From Marinicella meishanensis (GTDB lineage: Bacteria; Pseudomonadota; Gammaproteobacteria; Xanthomonadales; Marinicellaceae), in assembly GCF_019931145.1 (NCBI RefSeq), contig NZ_JAIOUV010000008.1, positions 124,001 to 188,000 on the forward strand: 64,000 nt of DNA. The letters run 5' to 3'. Each line of letters starts with the position of its first letter. The first letter of the stretch is position 1. Under the pieces are notes generated by a model. The model was not told where the DNA came from, ran no database searches, and saw nothing but the letters and a program-made list of their open reading frames with translations. A program made the position numbers and the translations under genes. Below, one piece after another: positions 43,095 through 51,278 of this stretch.

Positions 43095-44474
43095 ATGGCA
43101 TTACATTTACACAACAGCCTCACCGGCGAGAAAGAATTGTTCACCCCGATCGACCCCAATCGCGTGACCATGTATTTGTGTGGCCCGACGGTGTATAACT
43201 ACGCCCACATCGGCAACGCCCGCCCGGCTGTGGTGTTTGATGTACTGAATCGCTTGCTGCGCCACCACTATCCGCATGTGGTGTTCGCCCGCAACATCAC
43301 CGACATCGACGACAAAATCAACAATTCGGCCAAAGCAACCGGCCGTTCGATCAAAGACATCTCAGCAGAATATGCCCAGGCCTACAACGAAGACCTCAAA
43401 CAATTGGGCGTGTTGATGCCGGATGTGGAACCCTATGCCACCGATCACGTGGCCGAGATGATCACCATGATCGAAACCTTGATCGAAAAAGGCCATGCCT
43501 ATGCCGCCGACGGCCATGTGTTGTTCGATGTCACCACCTATGACCGTTATGGCGAATTGTCCAAGCGCTCGCTGGAGGACATGTTGGCTGGTGCCCGCGT
43601 GGAAGTGGCCAGCTACAAACGCAATCCTGGAGATTTTGTGCTGTGGAAGCCCTCTGATGCCACTTTGCCCGGTTGGGACAGCCCTTGGGGCCGTGGTCGA
43701 CCCGGTTGGCACATCGAATGTTCGGCCATGGCCGCCAAACATTTGGCCGACACCATCGACATCCATTGTGGCGGCAAGGACCTGATCTTTCCGCACCATG
43801 AGAACGAAGTGGCACAAAGCTGTTGTGCCAATGACACCCACAACTTTGCCAACTACTGGGTGCACAATGGCTTCATCACCATGAGCGATCAGAAAATGTC
43901 CAAATCCTTGGGCAACATCCAACTGATCCGCGAAGTGTTGGCCGAAATCAAAGGCGAAGTGGCCCGCTGGGTGTTGCTCAGTGCGCATTACCGCCAATCG
44001 GTCAACTGGACCCCAGACACCGTGGCCCAGGCCGAAAAAACCATCGACCGCATCTACCGCACCTTGTCAGATGTAAAACACCTTGCCGTGGATGATGCCG
44101 TGGGCATCGATACCGAGTTGCTGGCCGCGTTGGACGATGATTTGAACACCCCCATTGCGTTTGCTCGAATCAACCAGCTGGCCAAAACCCTGGCCAATGC
44201 CAAGGATGCCGCTACGCAATCGCGGCTCAAATCCACCTTGCTGCACAGCAGCGCCTTGTTGGGCGTGCTGCAAACCGATCCGACGGTCTGGTTCGCCGAC
44301 AAACAAGCCGGTGGTGAAGACATCAAATCTCAGGTTGAACAACTGATCCAAGACCGTGACCAGGCCCGCGCCGAGAAAAACTGGGCCCGCTCCGATGAAA
44401 TCCGCGATCAACTGGACACCATGGGCGTGGTGTTGGAAGATTCACCCGAAGGCACCCGCTGGAGCATGAAATGA
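43095..44474 (+). CDS. cysS: Cysteine--tRNA ligase
   Basis: 459-residue class I synthetase. The zinc Cys and HIGH motif are in MYLCGPTVYNYAHIGNARPA. Other marks are FARNITDIDDKI, GRPGWHIECSAMAAKHLADT, GGKDLIFPHHENE and the KMSKS loop SDQKMSKSLGNIQL. A C-terminal anticodon-binding helical domain ends WARSDEIRDQLDTMG and EDSPEGTRW. Length is normal. The stop overlaps the sufE start by 4 bp, coupling cysteine charging to a cysteine-sulfur acceptor. Confidence 0.97.
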   Translation: MALHLHNSLTGEKELFTPIDPNRVTMYLCGPTVYNYAHIGNARPAVVFDVLNRLLRHHYPHVVFARNITDIDDKINNSAKATGRSIKDISAEYAQAYNEDLKQLGVLMPDVEPYATDHVAEMITMIETLIEKGHAYAADGHVLFDVTTYDRYGELSKRSLEDMLAGARVEVASYKRNPGDFVLWKPSDATLPGWDSPWGRGRPGWHIECSAMAAKHLADTIDIHCGGKDLIFPHHENEVAQSCCANDTHNFANYWVHNGFITMSDQKMSKSLGNIQLIREVLAEIKGEVARWVLLSAHYRQSVNWTPDTVAQAEKTIDRIYRTLSDVKHLAVDDAVGIDTELLAALDDDLNTPIAFARINQLAKTLANAKDAATQSRLKSTLLHSSALLGVLQTDPTVWFADKQAGGEDIKSQVEQLIQDRDQARAEKNWARSDEIRDQLDTMGVVLEDSPEGTRWSMK

Positions 44475-44902
44475 ATTACGAGATGAACAAACAGTTGGGT
44501 CCGGAACAACTGGAAATCGTTGACACTTTTGACATGTTTGATGATTGGCTGGAAAAGTACCAGTACATCATTGACCTGGGCAAACAACTGGAACCCATGG
44601 ATGAATCACTGAAAATTGACGCCAACATCCTGCACGGCTGCCAGTCACAGGTGTGGTTGGTACACGAATTCAAAGACGGCAAACTGCACTTCCAAGCCAA
44701 CTCCGATGCCGCCATCGTCTCAGGCTTGATCCACCTGGTGATGACCATCTACTCTGGACAAACCCCAGCCACCATCATCAAAACCGAACCCGATTTCATC
44801 GAACTGATCGGCCTCTCCTCCCACCTGTCTTCCACCCGCTCCAACGGCCTCAATGCCATGATCGAAAAAATCCAGGCCACGGCCCGGCGGGCGTATGTTT
44901 GA
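44471..44902 (+). CDS. sufE: SufE family sulfur acceptor
   Basis: 143 residues. The sulfur-accepting Cys is in NILHGCQSQVWLV. FDMFDDWLEKYQYIIDLGKQ and IIKTEPDFIELIGLSSHLSS then TRSNGLNAMI match SufE/CsdE. It accepts persulfide from a cysteine desulfurase for Fe-S cluster assembly. No desulfurase gene is adjacent, so SufE versus CsdE cannot be decided. Its ATG overlaps the end of cysS (ATGA), and no other suf gene is in the window. Confidence 0.9.
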   Translation: MNYEMNKQLGPEQLEIVDTFDMFDDWLEKYQYIIDLGKQLEPMDESLKIDANILHGCQSQVWLVHEFKDGKLHFQANSDAAIVSGLIHLVMTIYSGQTPATIIKTEPDFIELIGLSSHLSSTRSNGLNAMIEKIQATARRAYV

Positions 44903-44953
44903 GACAAGCCGCATTGAACGACTGACGAAAGCGAGTAAGCAGGTCTCTATACT

Positions 44954-45502
44954 TTATTCTTGAGAAGGCTTACGCAGTACTTCAACCATGCTCCCGTCAC
45001 AACCTTTGATTTTCAAACCATTGATAAACACATAAGGCTCATCTTCATTAAATTCGTTGTGTTGGCGAACATATGAAACCTCAGGAACCAACGGTTCTTC
45101 AGTCACCCACTCCCTTCGAAGTGTGGCAGATTGACTGCAATAATGAATGTAGTCATGATGAAGGTTGGCTCTGAGCAGTTCCCCGGTTGATCTGACTATA
45201 AAAAAGGCAAAGTCAGTCAGTCCACTGTTCGACACACCCAATAAAAACTTACCTTCACCAAACGCAACGATTTGATCAAATGTCAGACCCTTCAGAACCG
45301 CTTCTTGATTTCCATCATGCAAAATAATGACTGAATAATCGGGATACTGGTTATTTTCTGTGGCATCCACCACCCTGATCACCTCGGTTTGTCCGAAGGT
45401 AAATGAGTCTTGCTGTTTTTGTTGCTCGAAGTACCAAGAATCCGCAAATACAAAGCCCCATACAAAGGGCATGAATATCAGTGTGACCAGCATTTTCATC
45501 AT
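44954..45502 (-). CDS. Secreted protein of unknown function
   Basis: 182 residues with a signal peptide (MLVTLIFMPFVWGFVFA). The mature part is about 160 residues, with beta-strand-like alternation (YPDYSVIILHDGNQEAVLKG, FGEGKFLLGVSNSG) and two cysteines (HYCSQSA and IKGCDGS) that may form a disulfide. No family recognised. Two adjacent ATGs (45502, 45499) follow a GGGAT. Lower GC than neighbours such as cysS, and next to a repeat-rich stretch, so it may be accessory. Convergent with sufE, 51 bp apart. Confidence 0.65.
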   Translation of the reverse strand: MMKMLVTLIFMPFVWGFVFADSWYFEQQKQQDSFTFGQTEVIRVVDATENNQYPDYSVIILHDGNQEAVLKGLTFDQIVAFGEGKFLLGVSNSGLTDFAFFIVRSTGELLRANLHHDYIHYCSQSATLRREWVTEEPLVPEVSYVRQHNEFNEDEPYVFINGLKIKGCDGSMVEVLRKPSQE

Positions 45503-45603
45503 CAATCCCAGTATCTTTTTTCATTGAATTTATTGGGGGATGGATGAAATTTCAATATTTGGTACAAGCAGCCGGGATTCAAATTCTCATATGTATCAAT
45601 CAC

Positions 45604-45632
45604 AATGGATCCCGGATCAAGTCCGGGATGAC
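45604..45632 (-). repeat. Dispersed palindromic repeat, short form
   Basis: AATGG then stem ATCCCGGA (45609-45616), loop TCAAG, stem TCCGGGAT (45622-45629), then GAC. Same orientation as the copy at 46064-46094. Family frame: GTCAT, stem, CTTGA-like loop, stem, GGATCC-type end (read on the minus strand here). Confidence 0.8.
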
Positions 45633-45665
45633 GGGACATGACTATTCTTGAAATCTTTAATATTC

Positions 45666-45744
45666 GTCATCCTCGGGCTTGGCTTACATGGATGTAAGTC
45701 CTAGAATCGAGACGGGATCGGAGATCTTGACCCGGGGATCCATT
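45666..45744 (+). repeat. Dispersed palindromic repeat, long form
   Basis: Begins GTCATCCTCGGGCTTG (45666-45681) and ends CCCGGGGATCCATT (45731-45744), with about 49 bp inserted at the hairpin loop. A second long-form copy with nearly the same insert is at 62159-62236. Confidence 0.8.
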
Positions 45745-45758
45745 TTAGTTCGAAGCTG

Positions 45759-46046
45759 TTAAACAAAATCCTCAAAGAGGTCTTGCCAACTGGGATTGAA
45801 ATTTTCGATCAATTCCAGCTTCCATACCCGCTGCCATTTTTTCAATTGCTTTTCCCGCTTGATGGCTTCATACATGTCGCCATGCAATTCATAATAAACC
45901 AATCGGTGGGTTTGGTATTTATTTGAAAAACCCTTCACCACATCCGTGCGCTGTTGGTAAACGAGTTGGATCAAGTCACTGGTGACGCCGATGTAAAGGG
46001 TTCCTCGTTCTTTGTTCGTTAAAATGTAAACTGCTGGTGTTTTCAT
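45759..46046 (-). CDS. Small GIY-YIG nuclease family protein
   Basis: 95 residues. The GIY-YIG core is VYILTNKERGTLYIGVTSDL, followed by a variant of the usual Arg region (LIQLVYQQRTDVVKGFSNKY, where the common Arg after the second motif position reads Gln), then THRLVYYELHGDMYEAIKRE and KQLKKWQRVWKLELIE. This stand-alone class is common in bacteria and its role is unknown. Relatives of the domain are homing or repair endonucleases. The gene lies 14 bp from a long-form palindromic repeat downstream and 17 bp from a short form upstream, in inverted order. The AAAGG before the ATG directly abuts it, so initiation is poor. Confidence 0.88.
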   Translation of the reverse strand: MKTPAVYILTNKERGTLYIGVTSDLIQLVYQQRTDVVKGFSNKYQTHRLVYYELHGDMYEAIKREKQLKKWQRVWKLELIENFNPSWQDLFEDFV

Positions 46047-46063
46047 CCTTTGGGCTAAATCAC

Positions 46064-46094
46064 AATGGATCCCCGGGGCAAGCCCGAGGATGAC
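46064..46094 (-). repeat. Dispersed palindromic repeat, short form
   Basis: AATGG, stem ATCCCCGGG, loop GCAAG, stem CCCGAGGAT (one mismatch), GAC. Inverted relative to the long form at 45666-45744. Confidence 0.8.
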
Positions 46095-46307
46095 GGTAGA
46101 TGGATGGTAAACAAATCATGAGATCAAGCTCAATGGACAGGCAGTCCATTTATTCTGATTCTGCTGACATGCAATTCTCTTCGTCATGGCTAACCACTTA
46201 TCGGTGTGAAACGATGACCTTTGGATCGGCGGCGGCCCGCCGGCAAAGGCACATCTGAATCAATTGGCCAACGAGCCGCCGGCGGTCTAAGCATTCATTG
46301 GAACCAC

Positions 46308-46333
46308 AAAAAAGGGCACCTGAGTGCCCTTTT
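46308..46333 (-). terminator. Terminator copy belonging to a lost gene
   Basis: AAAAGGGCAC (46310-46319), CTGA loop, GTGCCCTTTT (46324-46333), with an A-run extending left to 46308 (U-run on the minus strand). Identical stem and loop to the terminator of the subtilase at 53116-53142. Confidence 0.7.
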
Positions 46334-46356
46334 GATTCTCCTAACGTTTGATCTCA

Positions 46357-46420
46357 TCACTGGAATTCGATGCGCCAGGAATCGATGTTATCGGTGCTTT
46401 GAGTGCTGTTTCTATGGCAC
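46357..46420 (-). pseudogene. 3' remnant of an S8 peptidase gene (P-domain end)
   Basis: On the minus strand this reads QSTDNIDSWRIEFQ then stop, matching the end IDSWSIEFQ of the intact subtilase at 53166. The stop-to-terminator layout is the same in both places. Upstream of about 46420 the similarity is lost and no catalytic domain remains. This is what is left of a deleted paralogue, or of a recombination between the two loci. Confidence 0.6.
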
Positions 46421-46603
46421 TGAATGGACGTGTTTAAGTACCGCGCACACTGGACATTTAGGGGGTGGTGGGCTGGCTTGCGTGAGACTGCTTGAGCACA
46501 ATCACATGATGAAACTCAGGTATGGAGTTAGGCAAGGAACTTCGATGAACTGAAGGGGAAATCAAGTTGCACCATGATCCTTGCCGTAACTACCAACCAA
46601 ACT

Positions 46604-47926
46604 TCATTCACCGATCAAAGTCTGACAAAACACATCGGGGACACTCCGCTCCAGTTCGAAAGAACCAGACGGTCCGCCAATAATTTCGTAGCTGAACTCG
46701 GCCGAGGAACATGTGGTGAATTTCAGCATTGCCGTGCCGATGGCCTGGGTGTCTGTGACACTGATTTCATTGAATTGGCCGCCAGTGGTGTTGAAGATTT
46801 CAGCATTGATCATGTCATCATCAATCCCGCCTTGAAGGGTCAACCACCGCAATTCACCCGGTATCTGATCATCATAGGTGAACCAGGCCGCAAAGAACGA
46901 ATTGATGTCGGTTTTGATGTCAACCATGAGCCCTTGACTGGCAATATCAAGGTTGTGCCAAGCGCCGGTCATGCCATCGTTTGGCTCGATACCAGGTTCT
47001 ACCTCAACAGGTTCTGGTAATTCAATCACCCTTATCACATTGGGAGAAATTTCATCGTTGGTACCAATGGTCAAAGAATCGTTCACATACAGCAAAGCAC
47101 CATCTGGGCTCAAATCAATGCCATTGGGCAATGAGAAACTTGCCTCAAGGGCCTCACCGTCGGCATTGCCCTGCTCGCCTGATCCTGCTATCACAGTCAA
47201 CTCGCCTTGCAGCGACAATGAAAACACTTGATGGGTGGCATTGCTGACCAAATACAACTGACCATTGCCAAAAGTGATGTGGCCGTTGCCACCTGCGGGT
47301 TTGCTTGAACTGCCTGGCGTCCTGGCAAAAAAGGTGGCGCTTCCGTCTGGCGTGATTTTGGTGATGATGCCATTGGAAAAATTGACGGCATAGAGGTTGT
47401 CGGCATCATCGATGGTCAAACCATTGGGACAAGCGAACAGCGACGAGGCTGAGAACACAGAAACGGCCCCATTGGGCGTGACTTTTGAAATCGAATTGTT
47501 ACCGCAATTATTCACGAACAGATCGCCATTGGAGTCAAAGGCCAAGCCGATGGGCACAGCGATGCCGCCATTTCGCGCATAGGGTGTGCGGTTGCCATTG
47601 GCGTCAATGCGATCAACCCCCAACACACCGCCATTGGATTGATACAGCGCCCCATCAGGCCCAAAAGTGTTGCCAGTGGCACTGGCAAAGCCGGTGGCAA
47701 AAACCGAGACGTCTCCAGTGGGTGTCACCCGCAACACATTGGCCCCATTGGCTTGGTTCAGTCGAACGCCGTAATCAGCCACAAAAATATCTCCATTGGG
47801 CGCCACAGCGATGTCACCGCTGGCTTGAATGGTTGGTGTTAAGGTACTGACTTGCCTGGCCTTCAAGGAAAAACTGGCAAAAGCACACAAACCAATCATG
47901 GCCACCGTGTTTAAAATCAACTTCAT
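46604..47926 (-). CDS. Secreted NHL-repeat protein with shared C-terminal domain
   Basis: 440 residues. Signal peptide (LNTVAMIGLCAFASFSLKA), then an NHL/SMP-30-like beta-propeller (about 30-290) of repeats such as IAVAPNGDIFVADYG, GLAFDSNGDLFVNNCGNNSI and GLTIDDADNLYAVNFSNGII. The last about 130 residues form a separate domain (TGAWHNLDIASQGLMVDI, FFAAWFTYDDQIPGELRWLT, KFTTCSSAEFSYEI, PDVFCQ). That domain recurs in the next gene and in the M23 peptidase at 51279. No catalytic residues are recognised. Its start overlaps the stop of the upstream metallo-hydrolase gene by 4 bp, so the two are co-translated. Confidence 0.8.
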   Translation of the reverse strand: MKLILNTVAMIGLCAFASFSLKARQVSTLTPTIQASGDIAVAPNGDIFVADYGVRLNQANGANVLRVTPTGDVSVFATGFASATGNTFGPDGALYQSNGGVLGVDRIDANGNRTPYARNGGIAVPIGLAFDSNGDLFVNNCGNNSISKVTPNGAVSVFSASSLFACPNGLTIDDADNLYAVNFSNGIITKITPDGSATFFARTPGSSSKPAGGNGHITFGNGQLYLVSNATHQVFSLSLQGELTVIAGSGEQGNADGEALEASFSLPNGIDLSPDGALLYVNDSLTIGTNDEISPNVIRVIELPEPVEVEPGIEPNDGMTGAWHNLDIASQGLMVDIKTDINSFFAAWFTYDDQIPGELRWLTLQGGIDDDMINAEIFNTTGGQFNEISVTDTQAIGTAMLKFTTCSSAEFSYEIIGGPSGSFELERSVPDVFCQTLIGE

Positions 47927-49224
47927 AACGTCACCTCCATCAATGGTTGGTCAAAGACAATGGCGTCAGGGAAATGAACTTGGATGTTGTTCAAATCCGA
48001 CTGGTTGCCAGCCCTGATATGCGATGCGATGATCAAGGCGTCGGGAAAAAACTCGGCCACCAACGCCGCATTGGCTTGACTCACCAATGTATTGAACATG
48101 GGTAATATGATCGCATCCACAGGACCTTCAAATGCGTCAACAATGGCTTGAAAGTTATCCGCTGCATAATCCACATCACCCATATGTATGATCCGCTTTC
48201 CTGCCATTTCCACCACATAGACGTTGTTTTCGATCCCAGAAAAATCAAACCCAAACTGATTGAAATGCCGGGTTTCGATGGTGGTGATTTTGATGCCACC
48301 CAGTTGTCTGGAACTGGACTCAAACCGATTCAGGCTGGTGCCGTCCACTTGGCTGCCCAGTGCCGTGAAAAAAGACCTTGTGTCTTCCGGCACGAACAAA
48401 GTACTGGCACTGTTCTGATTGATGAAGTCAGCCACTGGAGCGATGTTGAAATGATCTGAGTGCTGGTGAGAAATGGTGACGGCCACCACCTGATCGAATG
48501 GCTCATTCATGTCTCTGATGGTGTTTTGGGTCGACACCGGCACATTGATCCAGGGGTTCGAATAATTTCCAATCCCATCCAAAACAACCGATTCATTGCC
48601 GTCAGTGACCAGCACCCCTTCGTTACCCAAATACAGCACTTTGACTTCGGTGATGGGTTGCGATGCCACAAAAGGTTGGCAGAAACTGTCAGGAGTCAAT
48701 CGGCTCAACTGCATGACTCCGGACTGTTCTGCCCCATTGGGCAGTCTGAAACTGTAGCTCATTGAACCATTGAAACAGTCACTGAATGACAGTTGTGCGG
48801 TACCCACTTCGGATAACCCAGTTGCCACTGAACTGGCAAACAAACCATCGGATGAGAGTCCCACTGTTAAATCAGCGCTGACCCCATCATAAGGGCCATA
48901 AACAGTGAGCCAAAATTGCTCCTCTGCCCCCACTGACTTCGAGGCGCTTGCTGGCTCTGGATCATAGGTGAACCAAGCAGCAAACACAAAACCCAAATCA
49001 TCATTGATGTCGAATAAAAATCCTTGCGAGTCGGCACCCAACACCCCCCAAGCACCAGCAAGACCCGGGTTAATGGGGATCTGGTTTTCCGCATCAAGCG
49101 AGAATAGATTGGCTGCTGTGCGGCTGGCGGGGTCACCCTTAAATTCTGGACCAAAGCCAGTTGCATGGGCAGCACCCAGCAACAATAAGAACATTAAGAT
49201 CACGGTATTTTTTGACATATTCAT
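47923..49224 (-). CDS. Secreted metallo-beta-lactamase-fold hydrolase with shared N-terminal domain
   Basis: 433 residues. Signal peptide (TVILMFLLLLGAAHA). Residues about 50-185 carry the shared domain (LAGAWGVLGADSQGFLFDIN, FAAWFTYDPEPASA, FSDCFNGSMSYSF, PDSFCQPF). Residues about 200-433 are a metallo-beta-lactamase-like domain with VTISHQHSDHFNIAPVADFI (HxHxDH), RHFNQFGFDFS, KRIIHMGDVDYAADNF and IIASHIRAG, a layout like the UlaG/YtxF-type beta-lactamase-superfamily enzymes. Probable zinc hydrolase of unknown substrate, extracytoplasmic. ATG 49224 or 49218. It is the first gene of the pair with the NHL protein and divergent from a membrane regulator gene. Confidence 0.82.
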   Translation of the reverse strand: MNMSKNTVILMFLLLLGAAHATGFGPEFKGDPASRTAANLFSLDAENQIPINPGLAGAWGVLGADSQGFLFDINDDLGFVFAAWFTYDPEPASASKSVGAEEQFWLTVYGPYDGVSADLTVGLSSDGLFASSVATGLSEVGTAQLSFSDCFNGSMSYSFRLPNGAEQSGVMQLSRLTPDSFCQPFVASQPITEVKVLYLGNEGVLVTDGNESVVLDGIGNYSNPWINVPVSTQNTIRDMNEPFDQVVAVTISHQHSDHFNIAPVADFINQNSASTLFVPEDTRSFFTALGSQVDGTSLNRFESSSRQLGGIKITTIETRHFNQFGFDFSGIENNVYVVEMAGKRIIHMGDVDYAADNFQAIVDAFEGPVDAIILPMFNTLVSQANAALVAEFFPDALIIASHIRAGNQSDLNNIQVHFPDAIVFDQPLMEVTL

Positions 49225-49566
49225 CTGACATGATTGTTGATTAATGAGATCTCGATTATGTCGTTCGAACCTGACTTTTGGGTGTGCTTTTCAATTGAAA
49301 AATGTGGCAAAAACATCTTTGTTTTGTGGAGATTTTGATGTGAGTCTCGTTAATCTACCGCCTCAATGGTCAGTTTGACAGTCACTTACAAGGCTTTCTG
49401 CTGTCAGGTACTGGCCGAACACAAAGACCGCCTAAGGCTCCACCTTGGCATCACCGCAATTTTGGCCGAAAAAAAACTATAATAGGCATGAATGTGCGTT
49501 GCCAATCTCTTTGAGTGGCCTGTTTTTTTATGCCATTTTTAGCATGACCATGGGTGAATCAATTCA
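49225..49566. other. Intergenic control region between divergent secreted-hydrolase and regulator genes
   Basis: 342 bp with no gene. A TATAAT at 49478-49483 is a plausible -10 for the regulator gene (ATG 49567), but no -35 at good spacing is seen. A T-rich run near 49523-49530 follows it. Confidence 0.4.
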
Positions 49567-51183
49567 ATGAATACCGAACGAAACAAAGCTGATGCTTGGC
49601 ACTCAAATCAATTCAGTTTTTGCCCCAGCTTGGGCAGTATATTCAGAGATGGAGAATTTGTTCACATCAGCCCAAAAGCTTCAGCGGTGCTGGCCTTGTT
49701 GTGTGAAAACAGTCCCAGAATAGTCAGCAAATTTGAGATTCTCGATGCCGTTTGGCCCAATCAAGAAATCCTTGATACGGCAGTGGCAGACATCATCAGA
49801 ACCATCAGAGCTGCTTTGAAAGAACAACAAAAAGGCGATCTGATGGTGACAGTCCCCAAACAGGGATACAAAATCAATGTCAAATTATCACCCATTGACA
49901 TTGCTGGATTCGAAAAACTCGGTGAGGCCGAAAACCAACAAAAAACAACAACAAGACACCCTTTGCGCATTGTGGCAATGACCTCATTAACCCTGGTTTT
50001 GTTGGGTTTGTTGGTCTACTCAAAATCCAACCATGAAACGGTCATTTTTGATTCATCTTTTGCTTCAGAGCTGTCCAGAGCGAAAACCTTATATGAACAA
50101 TACACCCGAATCAGTAACAGGGATGCCATTGACATCTTAGAGAAGTTGTTGGAAACAGAGCCCCATGACCCACAATTAATGAGTTTGCTGTCCGATGCCT
50201 ATTCACAACAGGTGGATCGTTTCAATGACTTCAGCAAGGACTGGGTGGAAATGGCCTTGGATTTGTCAAACCAAAACATTGCCATCAACCCAAACGTTGC
50301 CGAGGCCTGGAAGTCTCTGGGTTTGGCTTACGCGGTGAATGGCCAATTGGATGACGCCAAATCGGCATACCTCAAAGCCATTCAACTCAACCCCAATTAT
50401 TACACTGCCATCCTCAATCGTGCTTACATTGAAACCATCCAAGGCAATTTTTCTGCGGCATTGGCCATCTATAAAGAACAATTGGATGTCGATCAATCCA
50501 ACCCATACATCTATTTACACATTGCCAATTGTTACCGTGATTTGGGTTTTTATGGGGTGGCCAATGAGTGGTATGAAATTGGCATGGACTTGAAACCCAG
50601 TCAAGTCATCGATAAGTTGGACTATTACATGAATCATGTGTATCTGGGCAAATTTGACTTGATTGCAACAGAATTGAATCAAAGTCAATTTTCAGAATCT
50701 GAGATCTTACCCTACAAACAATTGTTTCATTTGCTGAAACTGGCTGCTGAAAACGACCCAATCGCCACACAAGAGTTCTACCAATCCATCACTTTGGCAG
50801 ACTATCAAAACAATGTTTTTTTGCATGAGTTGATCAACCTCTTTCTGCCCAATATGAAAGAAACCTCAGAATATGAAGCCTTACTGCAACTGGTTTTCAG
50901 ATTCAAAGCGCGGTATTTAAGCAGGATTGAATCAGGTCACCATGTGCCTTTGTATTACATCAATTTAGCCATCATCGAGTACCACACAGGTCAAGAAGAA
51001 CAAGCCATACAATGGTTTGATCAAGCCATTGATTTGGGGTTCAGGAAACTGGATTACTTGTTATTAATAAAGCCTTTTGGCGCTGACCCCAGTAAAGAAA
51101 TCAAGACCAGATATCAGCGCATTGAGAAACTCTTGAAGAAAGAAAAGGAACAAGCCATCCGCATCGGCATTGGCTTTGCCTAA
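49567..51183 (+). CDS. Membrane-anchored winged-helix/TPR transcriptional regulator
   Basis: 538 residues with the same plan as the regulator at 18535-20106. The OmpR/ToxR-type winged helix (about 15-108) contains ISPKASAVLALLCENSPRIV, KFEILDAVWPNQEILDTAV, ADIIRTIRAALKEQ and the wing TVPKQGYKINV. One transmembrane helix (IVAMTSLTLVLLGLLVYS, about 138-156) follows, then TPR units (NVAEAWKSLGLAYAVNGQLD; NYYTAILNRAYIETIQGNFS). Signal and targets are unknown. Its divergent neighbours, the secreted metallo-hydrolase and NHL genes, are the obvious candidates. Confidence 0.87.
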   Translation: MNTERNKADAWHSNQFSFCPSLGSIFRDGEFVHISPKASAVLALLCENSPRIVSKFEILDAVWPNQEILDTAVADIIRTIRAALKEQQKGDLMVTVPKQGYKINVKLSPIDIAGFEKLGEAENQQKTTTRHPLRIVAMTSLTLVLLGLLVYSKSNHETVIFDSSFASELSRAKTLYEQYTRISNRDAIDILEKLLETEPHDPQLMSLLSDAYSQQVDRFNDFSKDWVEMALDLSNQNIAINPNVAEAWKSLGLAYAVNGQLDDAKSAYLKAIQLNPNYYTAILNRAYIETIQGNFSAALAIYKEQLDVDQSNPYIYLHIANCYRDLGFYGVANEWYEIGMDLKPSQVIDKLDYYMNHVYLGKFDLIATELNQSQFSESEILPYKQLFHLLKLAAENDPIATQEFYQSITLADYQNNVFLHELINLFLPNMKETSEYEALLQLVFRFKARYLSRIESGHHVPLYYINLAIIEYHTGQEEQAIQWFDQAIDLGFRKLDYLLLIKPFGADPSKEIKTRYQRIEKLLKKEKEQAIRIGIGFA

Positions 51184-51278
51184 GCTGGTTTGTAACGCCC
51201 ACCTGGTCTGTGCTCACCATCAAGCTTGTAAAAGTAGATGTGCGCCTGTTGTGCATTGGCACAAATCACAGCCTGGTT

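Larger units (their letters stand above)
45666..46094. mobile_element. Candidate GIY-YIG unit bounded by inverted repeats
   Basis: A 429-bp unit. Its left end (45666-45681) and right end (46079-46094) are perfect 16-bp inverted repeats (GTCATCCTCGGGCTTG and its complement). A second inner pair (45731-45744 with 46064-46077, 14 bp) is also inverted. A GIY-YIG nuclease gene fills the space between. No target-site duplication is evident, so whether the unit itself moves is open. Confidence 0.45.
46095..46603. other. Gene-poor stretch with a gene remnant
   Basis: 509 bp with no intact gene. It has GC-rich inverted runs near 46220-46290, a terminator copy at 46308-46333 and the 3' end of a lost subtilase gene (46357-46420). 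46421-46603 shows nothing I can assign. Confidence 0.5.
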
